DNA of 64,000 nucleotides, taken from the NCBI RefSeq assembly GCF_050003625.1, contig NC_134398.1:203292583-203356582 (forward strand), read 5' to 3'. The notes under the pieces are model-generated. The model worked only from the letters and a program-made list of their open reading frames with translations, did no database searches and was not told the DNA's origin. The translations under genes were made by a program, and so were the position numbers. The DNA is from Haematobia irritans. Taxonomy: Eukaryota; Arthropoda; Insecta; Diptera; Muscidae. Positions 1-12,384 of this stretch are shown in pieces. Position 1 is the first letter of the stretch. Each line of letters starts with the position of its first letter.

Positions 1-517
1 AAAATTTGTCAAAATTTTATTTCAATAGAAAATTTTGTTAAAATTTTATTTACTAGAAAATTTTGTCAAAATTTTATTTACTAGAAAATTTTGTCAAAAT
101 TTTATTTATATAGAAAATTTTGTCAAAATTCTATTTATATAGAAAATTTTGTCAAAATTTTATTTATATAGAAAAATTTCTCAAAATTTTATTTACTAGA
201 AAATTTTTTCAAAATTTTATTTATATAGAAAATTTTGTCAAAATTGTATTTCTATAGAAAATTTTGTCAAAATTTTATTTCTATAGAAAATATGTCAAGA
301 TTGTGCAGGAAACTATTATTTCTATAGAAATACTTTCCAAAATTTGATTTCTATAGAAAAACCTTCCAAAATTCGATTTTTATAGAAAATTTTTGAAAAA
401 TTTGATTTCTATAGAAAAATTTTGAAATATGTGATTTCTATAGAAAATTTTTGAAAAATGCGATTTCTATCGAAAATTTTTCCAAAATTTTATTTCCATA
501 GAAAATTTTTCTAAATT
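1..517 (+). repeat. 29-bp CTATAG satellite array, block 1 (cut by window edge)
   Basis: About 18 head-to-tail monomers read AAAATTTTGTCAAAATTTT then ATTTCTATAGA. The first 240 bases use TTTACTAG or TTTATATAG in place of TTTCTATAG. The last 200 bases drift to GATTTCTATAGAAAA with TTGAAAAAT spacers. The left end is outside the window. Confidence 0.95.
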
Positions 518-1706
518 CCAGGAATTTTTCTCTTATGCTGTCTGCTATTATAAAACGTGAGACTCAAGTATGTACTTATTTAATTTTTTATTGTTAACTT
601 TAAATTATATTAATTGAACCCTTGTTATGGTGTGAACTATCTCCAATATTGACAATGCAATGAACAAAAATTCTTATATTATCATCACTTAGATAACAAA
701 CCTGTAATTTTGTATACCTTATTGTTATAGGAAAAAAAATTAAATTATATTTCACTTATCTAAAGCAAACGATACACATGGACTTTAAACTTTCAAATTA
801 AATTAATTTTCTCTAGTGGATGGGTGATTAAATTCACAGCACTACTTTTTTCCAAAGTAAATAGTTTCACTTTTATTTAATAATATTTTAAAGAGCTCAG
901 AACAACTTTTTATCACAAAGATCATCGCAAGACTGAATAATGTTTTCCCAAAAATACAAAAAAAAAAATCCGCAAATATTAACGCACCTTTGAATATGAA
1001 GGAATTTCACGAAATGTGGAAGCACACACAGTGTGACCATGTGTTCCAATGTACGTGGGGGGCTTCAACAGATATCTATGGCAGAACAAGGCTAGGTGGT
1101 CTTTCGTTTATGAAAAAAAAAAACAAACATTAAAATTACCTACACTTTCCTACCTGTTAAATAAGCTTATTTTATATCCACAGTATTCATGTTCTCAAAT
1201 TAAAATCTCAGTTTATGAGGTTCATCTGTGTTGTGTGTATTTTTTTGTTTATCCAGCCATGTTTTCGCTTTTTAATATTTCCCTATAGCATTTCTCAAAA
1301 TATGCGATATCATATAAAAAATGTTTTCATTGCTGATATTTTGACTGGTACTGTTTGCATATCTGTCGGCTTCATTCCTCATCTGCAACACCAAATGTTT
1401 CCATCTAAATTCAAACGAATTCCATAGCCCAAACCAAAAATATTTTGAATTTGAAAAAAAAAAAACAAACAAACACAATCCCACACACAGAACAATACGC
1501 GATTCATGGAATACAGTAAGAGTAACAAATATTTCTCTGTGATAAGGGGAAGTCGGTGGGGTATAGAAGAAATGGGATGCTGTTTCTGGCTAATTTTTTA
1601 TTATTATTATTTTTTTCACTGATTTTCTGGCAGAGAGGTTAGAACACACCACAACACGTGTTTAGAAATGATCACTTCTAAGGACTACGGAAGATTAAAA
1701 GCCATT
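518..1706. other. AT-rich non-satellite spacer, no gene seen
   Basis: Unique-looking AT-rich sequence between two satellite blocks. The open frames here are 70-80 codons, overlap on both strands and run through poly-A or poly-T tracts, and none resembles a known protein. I see no paired terminal repeats. Confidence 0.6.
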
Positions 1707-2027
1707 TGTCGAAATAAAATTTTCTTAAAATTTTCCGAAAAATTTCTATAGAAATAAAATTTTGCAAAAATTTTCCATAGAAATAAAATTGATGACAAAA
1801 TTTCCTAATAAAATAAGATTTTGACAAATTTTTTTATAAAAAAGAAATTTTGTGAAAATTTTCTATAGAACTAAAATTTTCCGAAATAATAGAAATAGAA
1901 ATAAAATTTGGCGAAAATTTTCTATAGAAATAACATTTTGACTAAATTTTCTATGGAAATAAAATTTTGACAAAATTTTCTATAGAAATAAAAATTTGAC
2001 AAAACTTTCTATAGAAATAAAATTTTC
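1707..2027 (-). repeat. 29-bp CTATAG satellite, short block beyond the conserved module
   Basis: About ten degenerate monomers in the orientation CTATAGAAATAAAATTTTGAC, with several TTCCG variants. The block abuts the conserved non-satellite module at 2028. Confidence 0.9.
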
Positions 2028-2250
2028 AAGTGTAGTTCACTTTGGGTTGAGTGAATTACCCGAATTTATTCTGATAATTGGTTGATAGTTTTGCTGCAAG
2101 TAGAGGATGCTGAAGAGGAATGTGGTAATTCCGAAACAGCCGTACATCCAGTCTATAGGGCTTTGCCCAACTAAATTTGACAAGCATACTTTTCCTCTGT
2201 TGTTAAGCTACACTTGTAGTTTAGTCAATGCATGATTTTAAGTTGAAATC
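2028..2250 (-). repeat. Conserved non-satellite module between satellite blocks (copy 1)
   Basis: This segment is the reverse complement of 63162-63371 with moderate divergence. Shared blocks include TTATTCTGATAATTGGTTGA, GAGGATGCTGA and CACTTTGGGTT. Both copies lie at the edge of a long array in the same relative orientation, so the module belongs to the array-carrying unit. No protein is evident. It may be part of a transposable element (terminus or body), but its superfamily is not assigned. Confidence 0.85.
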
Positions 2251-2269
2251 AAAAACAACAATAATGAAA

Positions 2270-5200
2270 AAAATTTTTGACAAAATTTTCTATAGAAAAA
2301 AAAATTTTGAAGAATTTCTTTAGAAATAAAATCTTGACAAGATCTTTTATAAAAATAAAATTTCGACAATATTTTCTATAAAAATAATAGTTTGAAAAAA
2401 TTTTCTATAGAAATAAAATTTTGACAAAATATTCTGTAGAAGTAAATTTTTTGCAAAATTTTCTATAGAAATAAAATCTTGACAAAATTTTCTACGGTAA
2501 TAAAATGTTGACAAAATTTTTTAAAGAAATAAAATTTTGAAAGAATTTTCTTTAGAAATAAAACTTTGACAGAACTTTCTATAGAAATCAAAATTCTACA
2601 AAATTTTCTACACTAAAAAACATTTCGCAGAGTTTCTTTAGAAATAAAAACTTGACAAAATTTTCTATAGAAATAAAATTTTGACAAAATAGAGATAAAA
2701 TTTTAATAAAATTTTCTACAGAAATAAAACTTTTCGGAGGGTTTCTTTAGAAATAAAATCGCGACAAAATTTTCTATAGAAATAAATTTTGACAAAATGT
2801 TCTATAGAAATAATATTTTGACAAAATTTTCTATAGAAATAAAACTTTGACAGAATTTTCTTTAGAAATAGAATTTTGACAAAATTTTCTATAAAAATAA
2901 AATTTTGACAGAACTTTCTATAGAAATAGAAATTTGACAAAATTTTCTACAGAAAAAAATTCGAAGAGTTTCTTTAAAAATAAAACCTTGACATAGTTTT
3001 CTGTAAAAATAATATTTTGACAAAATTTTCCATAAAAATACAATTCTGACAAAATTTTGCATAGAAATAAAATTTTGACAAAATTTTCTATAGCAATAAA
3101 ACTTTGACAGAATTTGCTATAGAAATAAAAATTTTACAAAATTTTCTACAAAAAAAAATGAAGAGTTTCTTTAGAAATAAAATCTTGACAAAATTTTCGA
3201 TAGAGATAAAATTTCGATAAAATTTTCTATAAAAAAAATATTTTGACAAAATTTTCTATAGACATAAACATTTGACAAAGTTTTCTATAGAAATAAAATT
3301 TTGACAAATTTTTCTACAGAAAAAAAATTTCGAAGAGATTCTTTAGGAATAAAATCTTGACAAAATTTTCTATAAAAATAATATTTTGACAAAATTGTCT
3401 ATAGAAATAATTTTTTTTTTAAAATAATAAATATTGACAAAATTTTCTATAGAAATAAAATTTTGACAAAATAGAGATAAATTTTTAACAAAATTTTCTA
3501 CAGAATTAAAATTTTTCGAAGAGTTTCTTTAGAAATAAAATCTTGACAAAATTTTCTATAGAAATAAACATTTGACAATTTTCTATAGAAATAAAAATTT
3601 GACAAACGTGTCTATAGAAATAAAATTTTTTACAAAATTTTCTATTGAAATAAAATTTTGACCAAATTGTGTATAAAAATATAATTTTGACAACATTTTC
3701 TATAGAAATAAAAATTTCACAAAATTTTCTATAGAAATAAAATTATCCGAAAAAAATTATTAAAATAAAGATTTCCGAAAATTTTCAATAGAAATAAAAT
3801 TTGCCGAAAATTTTCAATAGAAATAAAATTTGCCGAAAATTTTCTATAGAAATAAAATTTTTACAAAATTTTTCTATAGAAATACAATTTTGACAACATG
3901 AAAAGAAATATAATTTTGACAACATAAATAGAAATAAAAATTTGACAAAATTTTCTATAGTAATAAAATTTTCCGAAAAAAAAAATATTAAAATAAAAAT
4001 TTCCGAAATTATCCAATAGAAATAAAATTTTCAGAAATTTTTCTATAAAATGTTGACAACATTTTCTATAGAAATAAAATGTTGACCAAATAGAGATAAC
4101 ATTTTAACAAAATGTTCTGCAGAAATAAAATGTTTCGAAGAGTTTTTTTAGAAATAAAATCTTGACAAAATTTTCTATAGAAATAAAATTTTGACAAAAT
4201 TGTCGATAGAAATAAATTTTTTACAAAATTTTCTATAGAAATAAAATTTTGACAAAGTTTTCTATAGAAATTAAAATTTGACAACATTTTCTATAGAAAT
4301 AAAATTTTGGCAAAATTTTCTATAGAAATATAATTTTGACATTTTCTATAGAAATAAAAATTTGACAACATTTTCTATAGAAATTAAAATTTGACAACAT
4401 TTTCTATAGAAATAAAATTTTGGCAAAATTTTCGATAGAAATATAATTTTGACAACATTTTCTATAGAAATAAAAATTTGGCAAAATTTTCTATAGAAAT
4501 AAAAATTTCCGAAAAAAATTATTGAAATAAAAATTTCCGAAATTTTTCAATATAAATAAAATTTTCCGAAAATTGTTTATAGAAATATAATTTTGACAAA
4601 ATTTTCTATAGAAATAAAAATTTGACAAAATTTTCTATAGAAATAAATTTTTCCGAAAAAAATTATTAAGATAAAAATTTTGACAAAATTTTCTATAGAA
4701 ATATAATTTTGACAACATTTTCTATAGAAATAAAAATTTGACATAATTTTCTATAGAAATATAATTTTGACAAAATTTTCTATAGAAATAAAATTTTCCG
4801 AAAAAAAAAATTTTAAAATAAAAATTTCCGAAATTTTTCAATAGAAATAAAATTTTCCGAAAATTTTCTATAAAATGTTGACAAAATTTTTTATAGAAAT
4901 AAAATTTTGATAAAATTTTCTATAGAAATAAAATGTTGTCAAAATTGTCTATAGAAATATAATTTTGACAAAATTGTCTATAGAAATATAATTTTGACAA
5001 AATTTTCTATAGAAATAAAATTTTCCAAAAAAAAATTATTAAAATAAAAATTTCCGAAAATTTTCAGTAGAAATAAAATTTTTCGAAAATTTTCTATAGA
5101 AATAAAATTTTGACAAAATTTTCTATAGAAATAAAATTTTGACAAAATTGTCGATAGAAATAAATTTTTTACAAAATTTTCTATAGAAATAAAATTTTGA

Positions 5201-6215
5201 CAAAGTTTTCTATAGAAATATAATTTTGACAACATTTTCTATAGAAATAAAATTTTGGCAAAATTTTCTATAGAAATATAATTTTGACATTTTCTATAGA
5301 AATAAAAATTTGACAACATTTTCTATAGAAATTAAAATTTGACAACATTTTCTATAGAAATAAAATTTTGGCAAAATTTTCGATAGAAATATAATTTTGA
5401 CAACATTTTCTATAGAAATAAAAATTTGGCAAAATTTTCTATAGAAATAAAAATTTCCGAAAAAAATTATTAAAATAAAAATTTCCGAAATTTTTCAATA
5501 TAAATAAAATTTTCCGAAAATTGTTTATCGAAATATAATTTTGACAAAATTTTCTATAGAAATAAAAATTTGACAAAATTTTCTATAGAAATAAATTTTT
5601 CCGAAAAAAATTATTAAAATAAAAATTTTGACAAAATTTTCTATAGAAATATAATTTTGACAACATTTTCTATAGAAATAAAAATTTGACATAATTTTCT
5701 ATAGAAATATAATTTTGACAAAATTTTCTATAGAAATAAAATTTTCCGAAAAAAAAATATTAAAATAAAAATTTCCGAAATTGTTCAATAGAAATAAAAT
5801 TTTCCGAAAATTTTCTATAAAATGTTGACAAAATTTTTTATTGAAATAAAATTTTGACAAAATTTTCTATAGAAATAAAATTTTGTCAAATTGTCTATAG
5901 AAATATAATTTTGACAAAATTGTCTATAGAAATATAATTTTGACAAAATTTTCTATAGAAATAAAATTTTCCAAAAAAAAATTATTAAAATAAAAATTAC
6001 CGAAAATTTTCAGTAGAAATACAATTTTTCGAAAATTTTCTATATAAACAAAATTTTGACAAAATTTCCTGTAGAAATAAAATTTTGCAAAAATTTTCTA
6101 CAGAAATAAAATTTTCCAAAAAAAAAAATATTAAAATTTTCCGAAAATTTTCAATAGAAATAAAATATTCCGAAAATTGTTTATAGAATTAAAATTTTCT
6201 AGAAATTTAATTTTC
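2270..6215 (-). repeat. 29-bp CTATAG satellite array, block 2 (3.9 kb)
   Basis: About 130 monomers in the orientation CTATAGAAATAAAATTTTGACAA. From about 3750 onward a second monomer type (AAATTTCCGAAA with AAAATTATTAAAATA) is interspersed in a regular pattern. A tandem duplication of about 0.95 kb covers 4170-6050. Open frames of 73-85 codons on the minus strand only reflect the repeat. Confidence 0.95.
4170..6050 (-). repeat. Tandem duplication of a 0.95-kb satellite segment
   Basis: The marker TGTCGATAGAAATAAATTTT occurs at 4201 and at 5149, an offset of 948. The order of rare monomer variants then matches over the whole length: GGCAAAATTTTC at 4308 and 5257, a truncated GACATTTTC monomer at 4338 and 5286, TTCCGAAAAAAATTATT blocks, then paired GTCTATAGAAATATAATTTT monomers. 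Copy 1 is about 4170-5115 and copy 2 about 5116-6050. Confidence 0.9.
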
Positions 6216-7359
6216 CCAGTACTGTCCTTAGAAACATTTTGACTATAATAAAACATCGCCACATATGCACCAATGTGGTTTAACTCTTTTTGATGATAAC
6301 AAATTCAATGTATTTTAGTTTTATGGATATTCTCAAGTAAACAAATTGTAAATAAAAACAAATTATCTCTTCTCAAAAAAACTATGCTCCAATGATAAAA
6401 AAAAAATATATTCAACTATAGTCTGTTTATAGTTTCCATATCTAAAACACAAAATATAAGAATTATATCAGACCTTGGTCTTGGCCATTAATGTTGACCG
6501 TCAAATATACAAAAATAAAAAAAAAATGCTACATTTTTTCATCGAAGCTTCATGGCATGGGATTCATAAAATGCCGCAATTTTGGGGTATTTGGATAATG
6601 ATACAAATAATGATAAGGTTCAAGATTAAAAAGGGCTGGGCCTCTGTATGTTAGCCAGTGTTGGCCATACAACACTATTCTCGCAATCAATCTACTATGA
6701 GAATTATTGGGATGAGTTTCGTTTTGAAAATGTTCGTTACGAAAAATGATTACCTTGTGATGTTAATATTTTTTCCAGGGTTAGTTATTATGGCAATAAT
6801 CTGTCTGTTGGGTATTGGTGGTGTTTATTAGGTTTTTGTTTTGTTAATTTTAATCATTTATATAGCTAGAAGATTATTACAATATGTGTAAAGCCTTACC
6901 CATGGCCGTGTTTTTAAAAAAATGTACAAAATTGGTTAACACTGAAAGAAATACTTGATGTAATATATGAAAATTTTATATATAATTTGGTTATTAGTTT
7001 TTTTTTACTATTTATTTACGGAAAGAGTAAATAGTTCCGTGAAGATGTTAAATTTAAAATAAATGTTAACGTTGTCACCCCACTGAACATAACGTAGAAG
7101 AAGAGTTCGTAGCTTTAACAGGGCTCTGTTGAATACCTAACAGAGGAAAATTAAATTCTAAATAGCATATGAATCGATCTGCTCAATTTATCATATGCAC
7201 TCAGAGGAGTAAAATGATCGAGAGCATATTATTATTGGGCGATGAACATGGAAGATGTTTGTCGCAACCATATTATTTTATTAATTTTATTTAATTAATT
7301 AATTTAATTTATTTCGAAAAATATTGATCAGGTGGGAAGTGATATAACATAACTAATGC
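6216..7359. other. AT-rich non-satellite spacer, no gene seen
   Basis: No open frame of note. The only recognisable piece is a diverged MITE fragment near 7197-7285. A poly-A/T and TTAATTAATT-rich stretch lies near 7275-7310. Confidence 0.6.
7197..7285 (+). mobile_element. Diverged fragment of the AGAGAAGG MITE family
   Basis: The order of words CTCAGAGGAG, AATGATC, AGAGCATATTATT, GATGAACATGG, ATGTTTGTCGCAACC parallels the left arm of the palindromic MITE at 57427-57676. Only one arm is present and it has small deletions. Confidence 0.55.
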
Positions 7360-8111
7360 TATGGTCACACTAGGCAAATATTTGACCAAAATGAGTGTCA
7401 AGCATTTTTACAGAACAATTTTCCAAACATTTGGATACGACCCAGCAAAAAAAGCGTCGCCAAAAAAGTAATGAAAATGTTCTTTTTGGATTCGGAAGTG
7501 GTGCAAAATTGACCCAGAAGTGATGAATTTAACATGGACTTGTCATAGGACGGAAGTCCTCCATTTCAACAGCCGGTGCACTGAATTTGCATCACTTCTT
7601 TAGGTGTGATCCGAATTCAATGTTTTGGATGTAAATTAAAAAATTCTGTTATATTTTGTCATATAAATAATTTTTTATAATTGCTTTATAAATTTTAATG
7701 GATTCTAACGCTTGTCTGAAACGTTTGACCTCAAATATTTTCAAAAATTCACAATTTTTTCGAATTGGATTTAGCATTTTTTTCGACAAAATTTTAATAA
7801 TTTGTACCATTTTATGAATTCTTAAACTGTTTTTAACCAAATTGAAACAAAAAAGTTAAAATTACCCTTTCAAAATATGAAAAAAGCATTTTATAAAAAA
7901 GTGAATTAAAAGAACTTCCTGTGTAGTTAAAATATAGAACATCATTGGGAGTACATCTTCTGGAAGTGATTTTAAAGTTGTGCCTTTGGAAGAACTTCCC
8001 AATTTTTTTGCTGGGGATTTTTGGAAAATAATCCTGCCATTTTTGGAAAATAATCCTATGGTGACGGATTCTTGTTCGAGTTCTGTAAAATATTTGCCCA
8101 GTGTGACCATA
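7360..8111. mobile_element. Non-autonomous DNA element with 24-bp terminal inverted repeats
   Basis: The ends start TATGGTCACACTAGGCAAAT (7360) and its inverted match ends at 8111, with one mismatch in 24 bp. No transposase is present. The target duplication is not clear: a TA on each side can be absorbed into the ends, and no 8-bp direct repeat flanks the element. A second element (7441-8015) sits inside it. Without that insert the element would be about 180 bp, a MITE. Superfamily not assigned. Confidence 0.7.
7441..8015. mobile_element. Inner element with CCCAGCAAAAAAA inverted ends
   Basis: It begins CCCAGCAAAAAAA at 7441 and ends TTTTTTTGCTGGG at 8015, a perfect 13-bp inverted repeat. 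Its first 160 bases recur at 53011-53165 (GCGCCGCCAAAAAAGTAGTG, GATGAATTTAACATGG, CATAGGACGGA). It is nested in the element at 7360-8111. No coding capacity is seen, and open frames of 60-80 codons on the minus strand are uninformative. Confidence 0.65.
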
Positions 8112-8321
8112 CCATAAGCAGAGAAAGACTGTTAAAGCGTGTGAGATTGTAAGTGGTCACTTGCATAGCAATGACAACTTAACACTCTAATGTTTATTTA
8201 ACATTAATGGTCTCTGTTAATGCAATTTAACATTAAAAACAATTTAAAAGAAAAAAGTAAATGATAGGTGAATATAAGCGAGAAGTAAAGGAACTACTGA
8301 AATGTTATTGGCCTATTACTA

Positions 8322-8380
8322 ACACGGTTGCCACTTGAGCCAAAAATAATTTACCAAAGTGTGGAGAAAATTTTACAAAA
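8322..8380 (+). repeat. Left terminus of the array-carrying element (copy A)
   Basis: CGGTTGCCACTTGAGCC followed by AAAAATAATTTACCAAA precedes the array that starts near 8400. The same arrangement occurs at 12347 (TTTGCCATTCGAGCC, then AAAAATAATCTACCAAA). No matching right terminus follows this array, which ends abruptly at 10247, so this copy appears truncated. Confidence 0.75.
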
Positions 8381-8399
8381 AAAAAATTACCAAACAAAC

Positions 8400-10250
8400 A
8401 AAAATTTTATTTTGATAAATTTTATATCTATAGAAAAAGTTATCAAAATTTCATTTCTATTGAAAATTTTGTCAACATTTTATTACTATAGAAAGTTTTG
8501 TCAAAATTTATTTCTATAGAAAATTTTGTCAAAATTTTATTTCTATAGGAAATTTTGTCAACATTTTATTTCTATAGAAAATTTTGTCAAAATTTTATTT
8601 CTATAGAAAGTTTTGTCAACATTTTATTTCTATAGAAAATTTTATTTCTAGAGAAAATTTTGTCAAAATTTTATTTCTATAGAAAATTTTTGTGAAAAAT
8701 TTTTTTACAGAAAATTTTCCCAAAATTTTATTCCTATAGAAAATTTCTTCCAAATTGTATTTCTATAGAAAGTTTTGTCAAAATTTCATTTCTATAGAAA
8801 ATTTTGGCAAAATTTTATTTTTATAGAAAATATTGTCAAAATTTTATTTTTATAGAAAATTTTGCCAAAATTTTATTTTTATAGAACATTTTGCCAAAAT
8901 CTTATTTCTATCGAAAATTTTGTCAAAATTTTATTTCTATAAAAAATTTTGTCAACATTTTATTTTTATAGAAAGTTTTGTCACAATTTCATTTCTATAG
9001 AAAATTTTGTAAAAAAATTTTTTTTCTTATAAAATTTTGTCAAAATTTTATTTCTATAGAAAATTATGTTAAAATTGTATATCTATAGATAAGTTTGTAA
9101 AAATTTTATTTTATAGAACATTTTATCAAAATTTTGTTTCTATAGAATAGTTTGTAAAAATTTTATTTCTATAGAAAATTTTGTCAAAATTTTATTTCTA
9201 TAACAATTTTTGTCAGAATTTTATTTCTATAGAAAGTTTTGTCAAAATTTTATTTCTACAGAAAATTTTGTCAAAATTTTATTTCTGATGAAAATTTTGT
9301 TAAAATTTTATATCTGATGAAAATTTTTTCAATTTTTTATTTCTATAGAAAATTTTTGTGAATTTTTTTTTTCTATAGAAAATTTCCTCAAAAATTTAGT
9401 TCTATAAAAAAAATTATTTTTTTTCTATAGAAAATTTTGTCAACATTTTATTTCTATAGAAAATTATGTCGAATTTTCATTTCTATAGAATATTTGATCA
9501 AAATTTGATTTCTATACAAAAGTTAGTAAAAATTTTATTTCTATAGAAAATGTTGTCAAAATTTTACTTCTATAGAAAATTTTGACAAAATTTCATTTCT
9601 ATAGAAAATTTTGTTAAAATTTTATTTCTATAAGTTTGTAAAAATTTTATTTTATAGAAAATTTTATCAAAATTTTGTTTGTATAGAAAAGTTTGTCAAA
9701 ATTTTATTTTTATAGAAAATTTTGCCAAAATTTTCTTTTTATAGAACATTTTGTCAAAATTTTATTTCTATAGAAAGTTTTGTCACAATTTCATTTCTAT
9801 AGAAAATTTTGTAAAAAAAATTTTTTTCTATAGAAAATTTTGTAAAAATTTTATTTTATAGAAAATTTTATCAAAATTTTGTTTCTATAGAAAAGTTTGT
9901 AAAAATTTTAGTTCTATAGAAAATGTTGCCAAAATTTTATTTCTATAGAAAATTTATTCAAAATTGTATTTCTATAGAAAATTTTGTCAAAATTTTATTT
10001 CTATAGAAAATTTTGTCAAAATTTTATTTCTATAGAAAATTTTGTAAAAATTTTATTTCTATAGAAATTGTTGTCAAAATTTTATTTCTATGGAAAATTT
10101 TGTCAAAATTTTATTTCTATAAAAATTTTATCAAAATTGTATTTCTATAGAAAATTTTGTCAAAATTTTTTTCTATAGGAAATTTTGTCAAAATTTTATT
10201 CATGTAAAAAATTAAGTCAAAAGTTTATTTCTATAGAAAATTTTGCAGTG
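8400..10250 (+). repeat. 29-bp CTATAG satellite array, block 3
   Basis: About 62 monomers of the TTTCTATAGAAAATTTTGTCAAAATTTTA type. Recurrent variants include CTGATGAAAATTTTG and TATAGAACATTTTG. The array stops at about 10247, where unique sequence starts (GCAGTGTATCTAACGATCC). Confidence 0.95.
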
Positions 10251-11690
10251 TATCTAACGATCCCAAATACTTTTTGGTCTTTGCTCATTGCTTGTGGGTG
10301 AAGCCTTTTATTAATGCGCTTAGAAAACAAAAAACATAATCGAAAATGTATGTAAACCAGAACAAGCCAATAGATTGAAACTCTTGTCTGCACAACCCGA
10401 ACTCTTAAGCGATAATTTGAGAAATAATTACCTTTTTTTGAGGATTTATTTATGATCACAATATGACTTTGTGTCTTTATATTTGAGGTGCAGCTTTATA
10501 ATTAATTTCTTTTAATTATTTTTGCTATACTCATTATTTGGAGCTATGGAATTTCAAAATTTAAAAATGAAATACGAAGATGTGGCGCTGATTTTTTTTT
10601 ATTATTAGTAATAATATAATTAGTAATATGAGGTTAGGTCATTATATTGTAGTAGTCAGCTCAGTATAGAATGTGGCTTAAGGTTGCTATCACTTCTAAA
10701 CCGCTCGTCCGACAGCTGATAGGAGGTGCTGAACTATACACCCAACAGTTTTCATTAACCCTCTCCCTATGGATTGAAGACATTTATGGAAATACCATAG
10801 TTACATAAAAAATATATCATATATATATAAAATTTAATAAAAAAAAAATATTTGAAGACCTATTATTTTTCCGAACATTACATTCTAATTTCATATTAAT
10901 TTTTTAATAGAAAATTTCTCAACTGAATTTTCATATGGCGTTTCTATTGACTCCTGGATAAGTAAGCGCTCAACTTCATTGCTAATAGCTTTCGACAGCC
11001 TGCAGCTGTTATAGCTGCTGGCTCCATTTTCTAGTTTTTCATGATTTCTCAAAACATTTGTGTTTGTAAACAACATCATTTGATGGTGATTTTTTTTTTC
11101 TTCAGTTACTGTACCCTTCCCCCCTTCAAAAGAAAATTGTAAAAGTTGTTGGGAATAATCAATAAACAGGATTGAATTTTCCATTGCCAGATCAAAATCG
11201 TGTCTAGACTAGTCTAACATTCTCAATTGGGGTGCCTTGTTTTATAGCTAAACCATACAAAGGCTCCTGTGAGTCGGCAGTGAGTAAAGAAGACCGATAT
11301 ACTAGGTGCCCGTTTTGGGACAATTGTCTATAAATATTAATCATTGTCTAAATTTAGAGCAAAACCAATTTGAAATCAATTTGAAAGCAATTATCATTCC
11401 TTATTTATTTTGTAATCTCATAAATGAAATGAAAACATTTGTACGGTTGACCAATTGTGGTCATGCGAGAGTTCAGTGTATGGTATTACAGTCATGTAAA
11501 GACAATGTATTACAGAGGAAAATGATGAACTACATGTGTATGATAAATACTCACACTTAAGGAAGGGAAAATCAGTTGTTTATGTTACGTATATGAGTTA
11601 ATATCACTCTCACAAAAAGAGTTTTGAAAGTGGAGGTGACTATAGGATATACACCAAAGATTTTTAAGATAACTGAGTATTTACATAGCA
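10251..11690. other. Non-satellite spacer, no recognisable gene
   Basis: Mixed unique sequence. Open frames of 80-97 codons occur at 10217-10459 and 10891-11184 on the minus strand and 11306-11560 on the plus strand. None has a recognisable motif, signal peptide or neighbouring exon structure, so I do not call them genes. Confidence 0.55.
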
Positions 11691-11691
11691 T

Positions 11692-11890
11692 GGAGATGAT
11701 CTCCTCGCATACAGGTATTAACTGTTACTTTGTTACAGTGGTGAGCAATCTTCTCTCTGAGATGTTGATGACGTCTCTGAGCATCAAGGGGATCATCTCC
11801 CCATGTACAGATATTAACAGTAATATTGTTACAGAGGTGAGTTATTTTTTCTCTGAGAGACTGAGGATATCTCTGAGCATGTGAAGTCTT
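11692..11890. repeat. 96-bp tandem repeat, two units plus dispersed relatives
   Basis: Two adjacent units share GATCATCTCC, ACAG(G/A)TATTAAC, TTGTTACAG(T/A)GGTGAG, CTCTGAG and CTCTGAGCAT. A third unit lies at 12233-12346. A fragment (GGTACAGATACTAACTG) lies just right of the array element at 13475, so that element seems to have inserted in such a unit. As 96 is divisible by three, open frames run through on both strands; I see no homology in them. Confidence 0.8.
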
Positions 11891-12384
11891 ATACAAGCTT
11901 TCATCAACCATACCCCTTGCAATTGGAAAGTAAAACTTTCACAAAACGTTACAGAAGAACCCTCGTAGTAATTATCATAATGTTTTAGATTCTATTGACT
12001 TGTCGAAATGCGGAAAGGGGAGAAAGCTAGCAATCGCTATAACCAAAACTCAACACTAAGTTTTTTCAATTATGTTGATTTAGAAAAAAAGGAGGTCACT
12101 CCACTTATTAAAGATTTATATAAATTTTTCATTAGCAATTTTATACTAATATTTGCAGAAAATTTGAACTACATCATTTTAGTTATTGTGATTGGAAAAT
12201 GTGAATATATATTTTTCAATCCGACTGGATATGTATGCTCCCAGGAAAACATCTCTCCATGTATAGACATTAACAGGTACTTTGTTACAGTGGTAAGTTA
12301 TCTGTTCTCTGAGCATCAAGGAGATCATTTCCACGTGCATCGATCACGTTTGCCATTCGAGCCAAAAATAATCTACCAAAACTT

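Noticed and set aside
2716..5235. Minus-strand open frames of 73-85 codons with FYFYRKFCQNFISIENFVK runs
   Set aside because: They are translations of the 29-bp array and recur in every block; repeat units of 29 bp cycle through all frames, and no gene structure is present.
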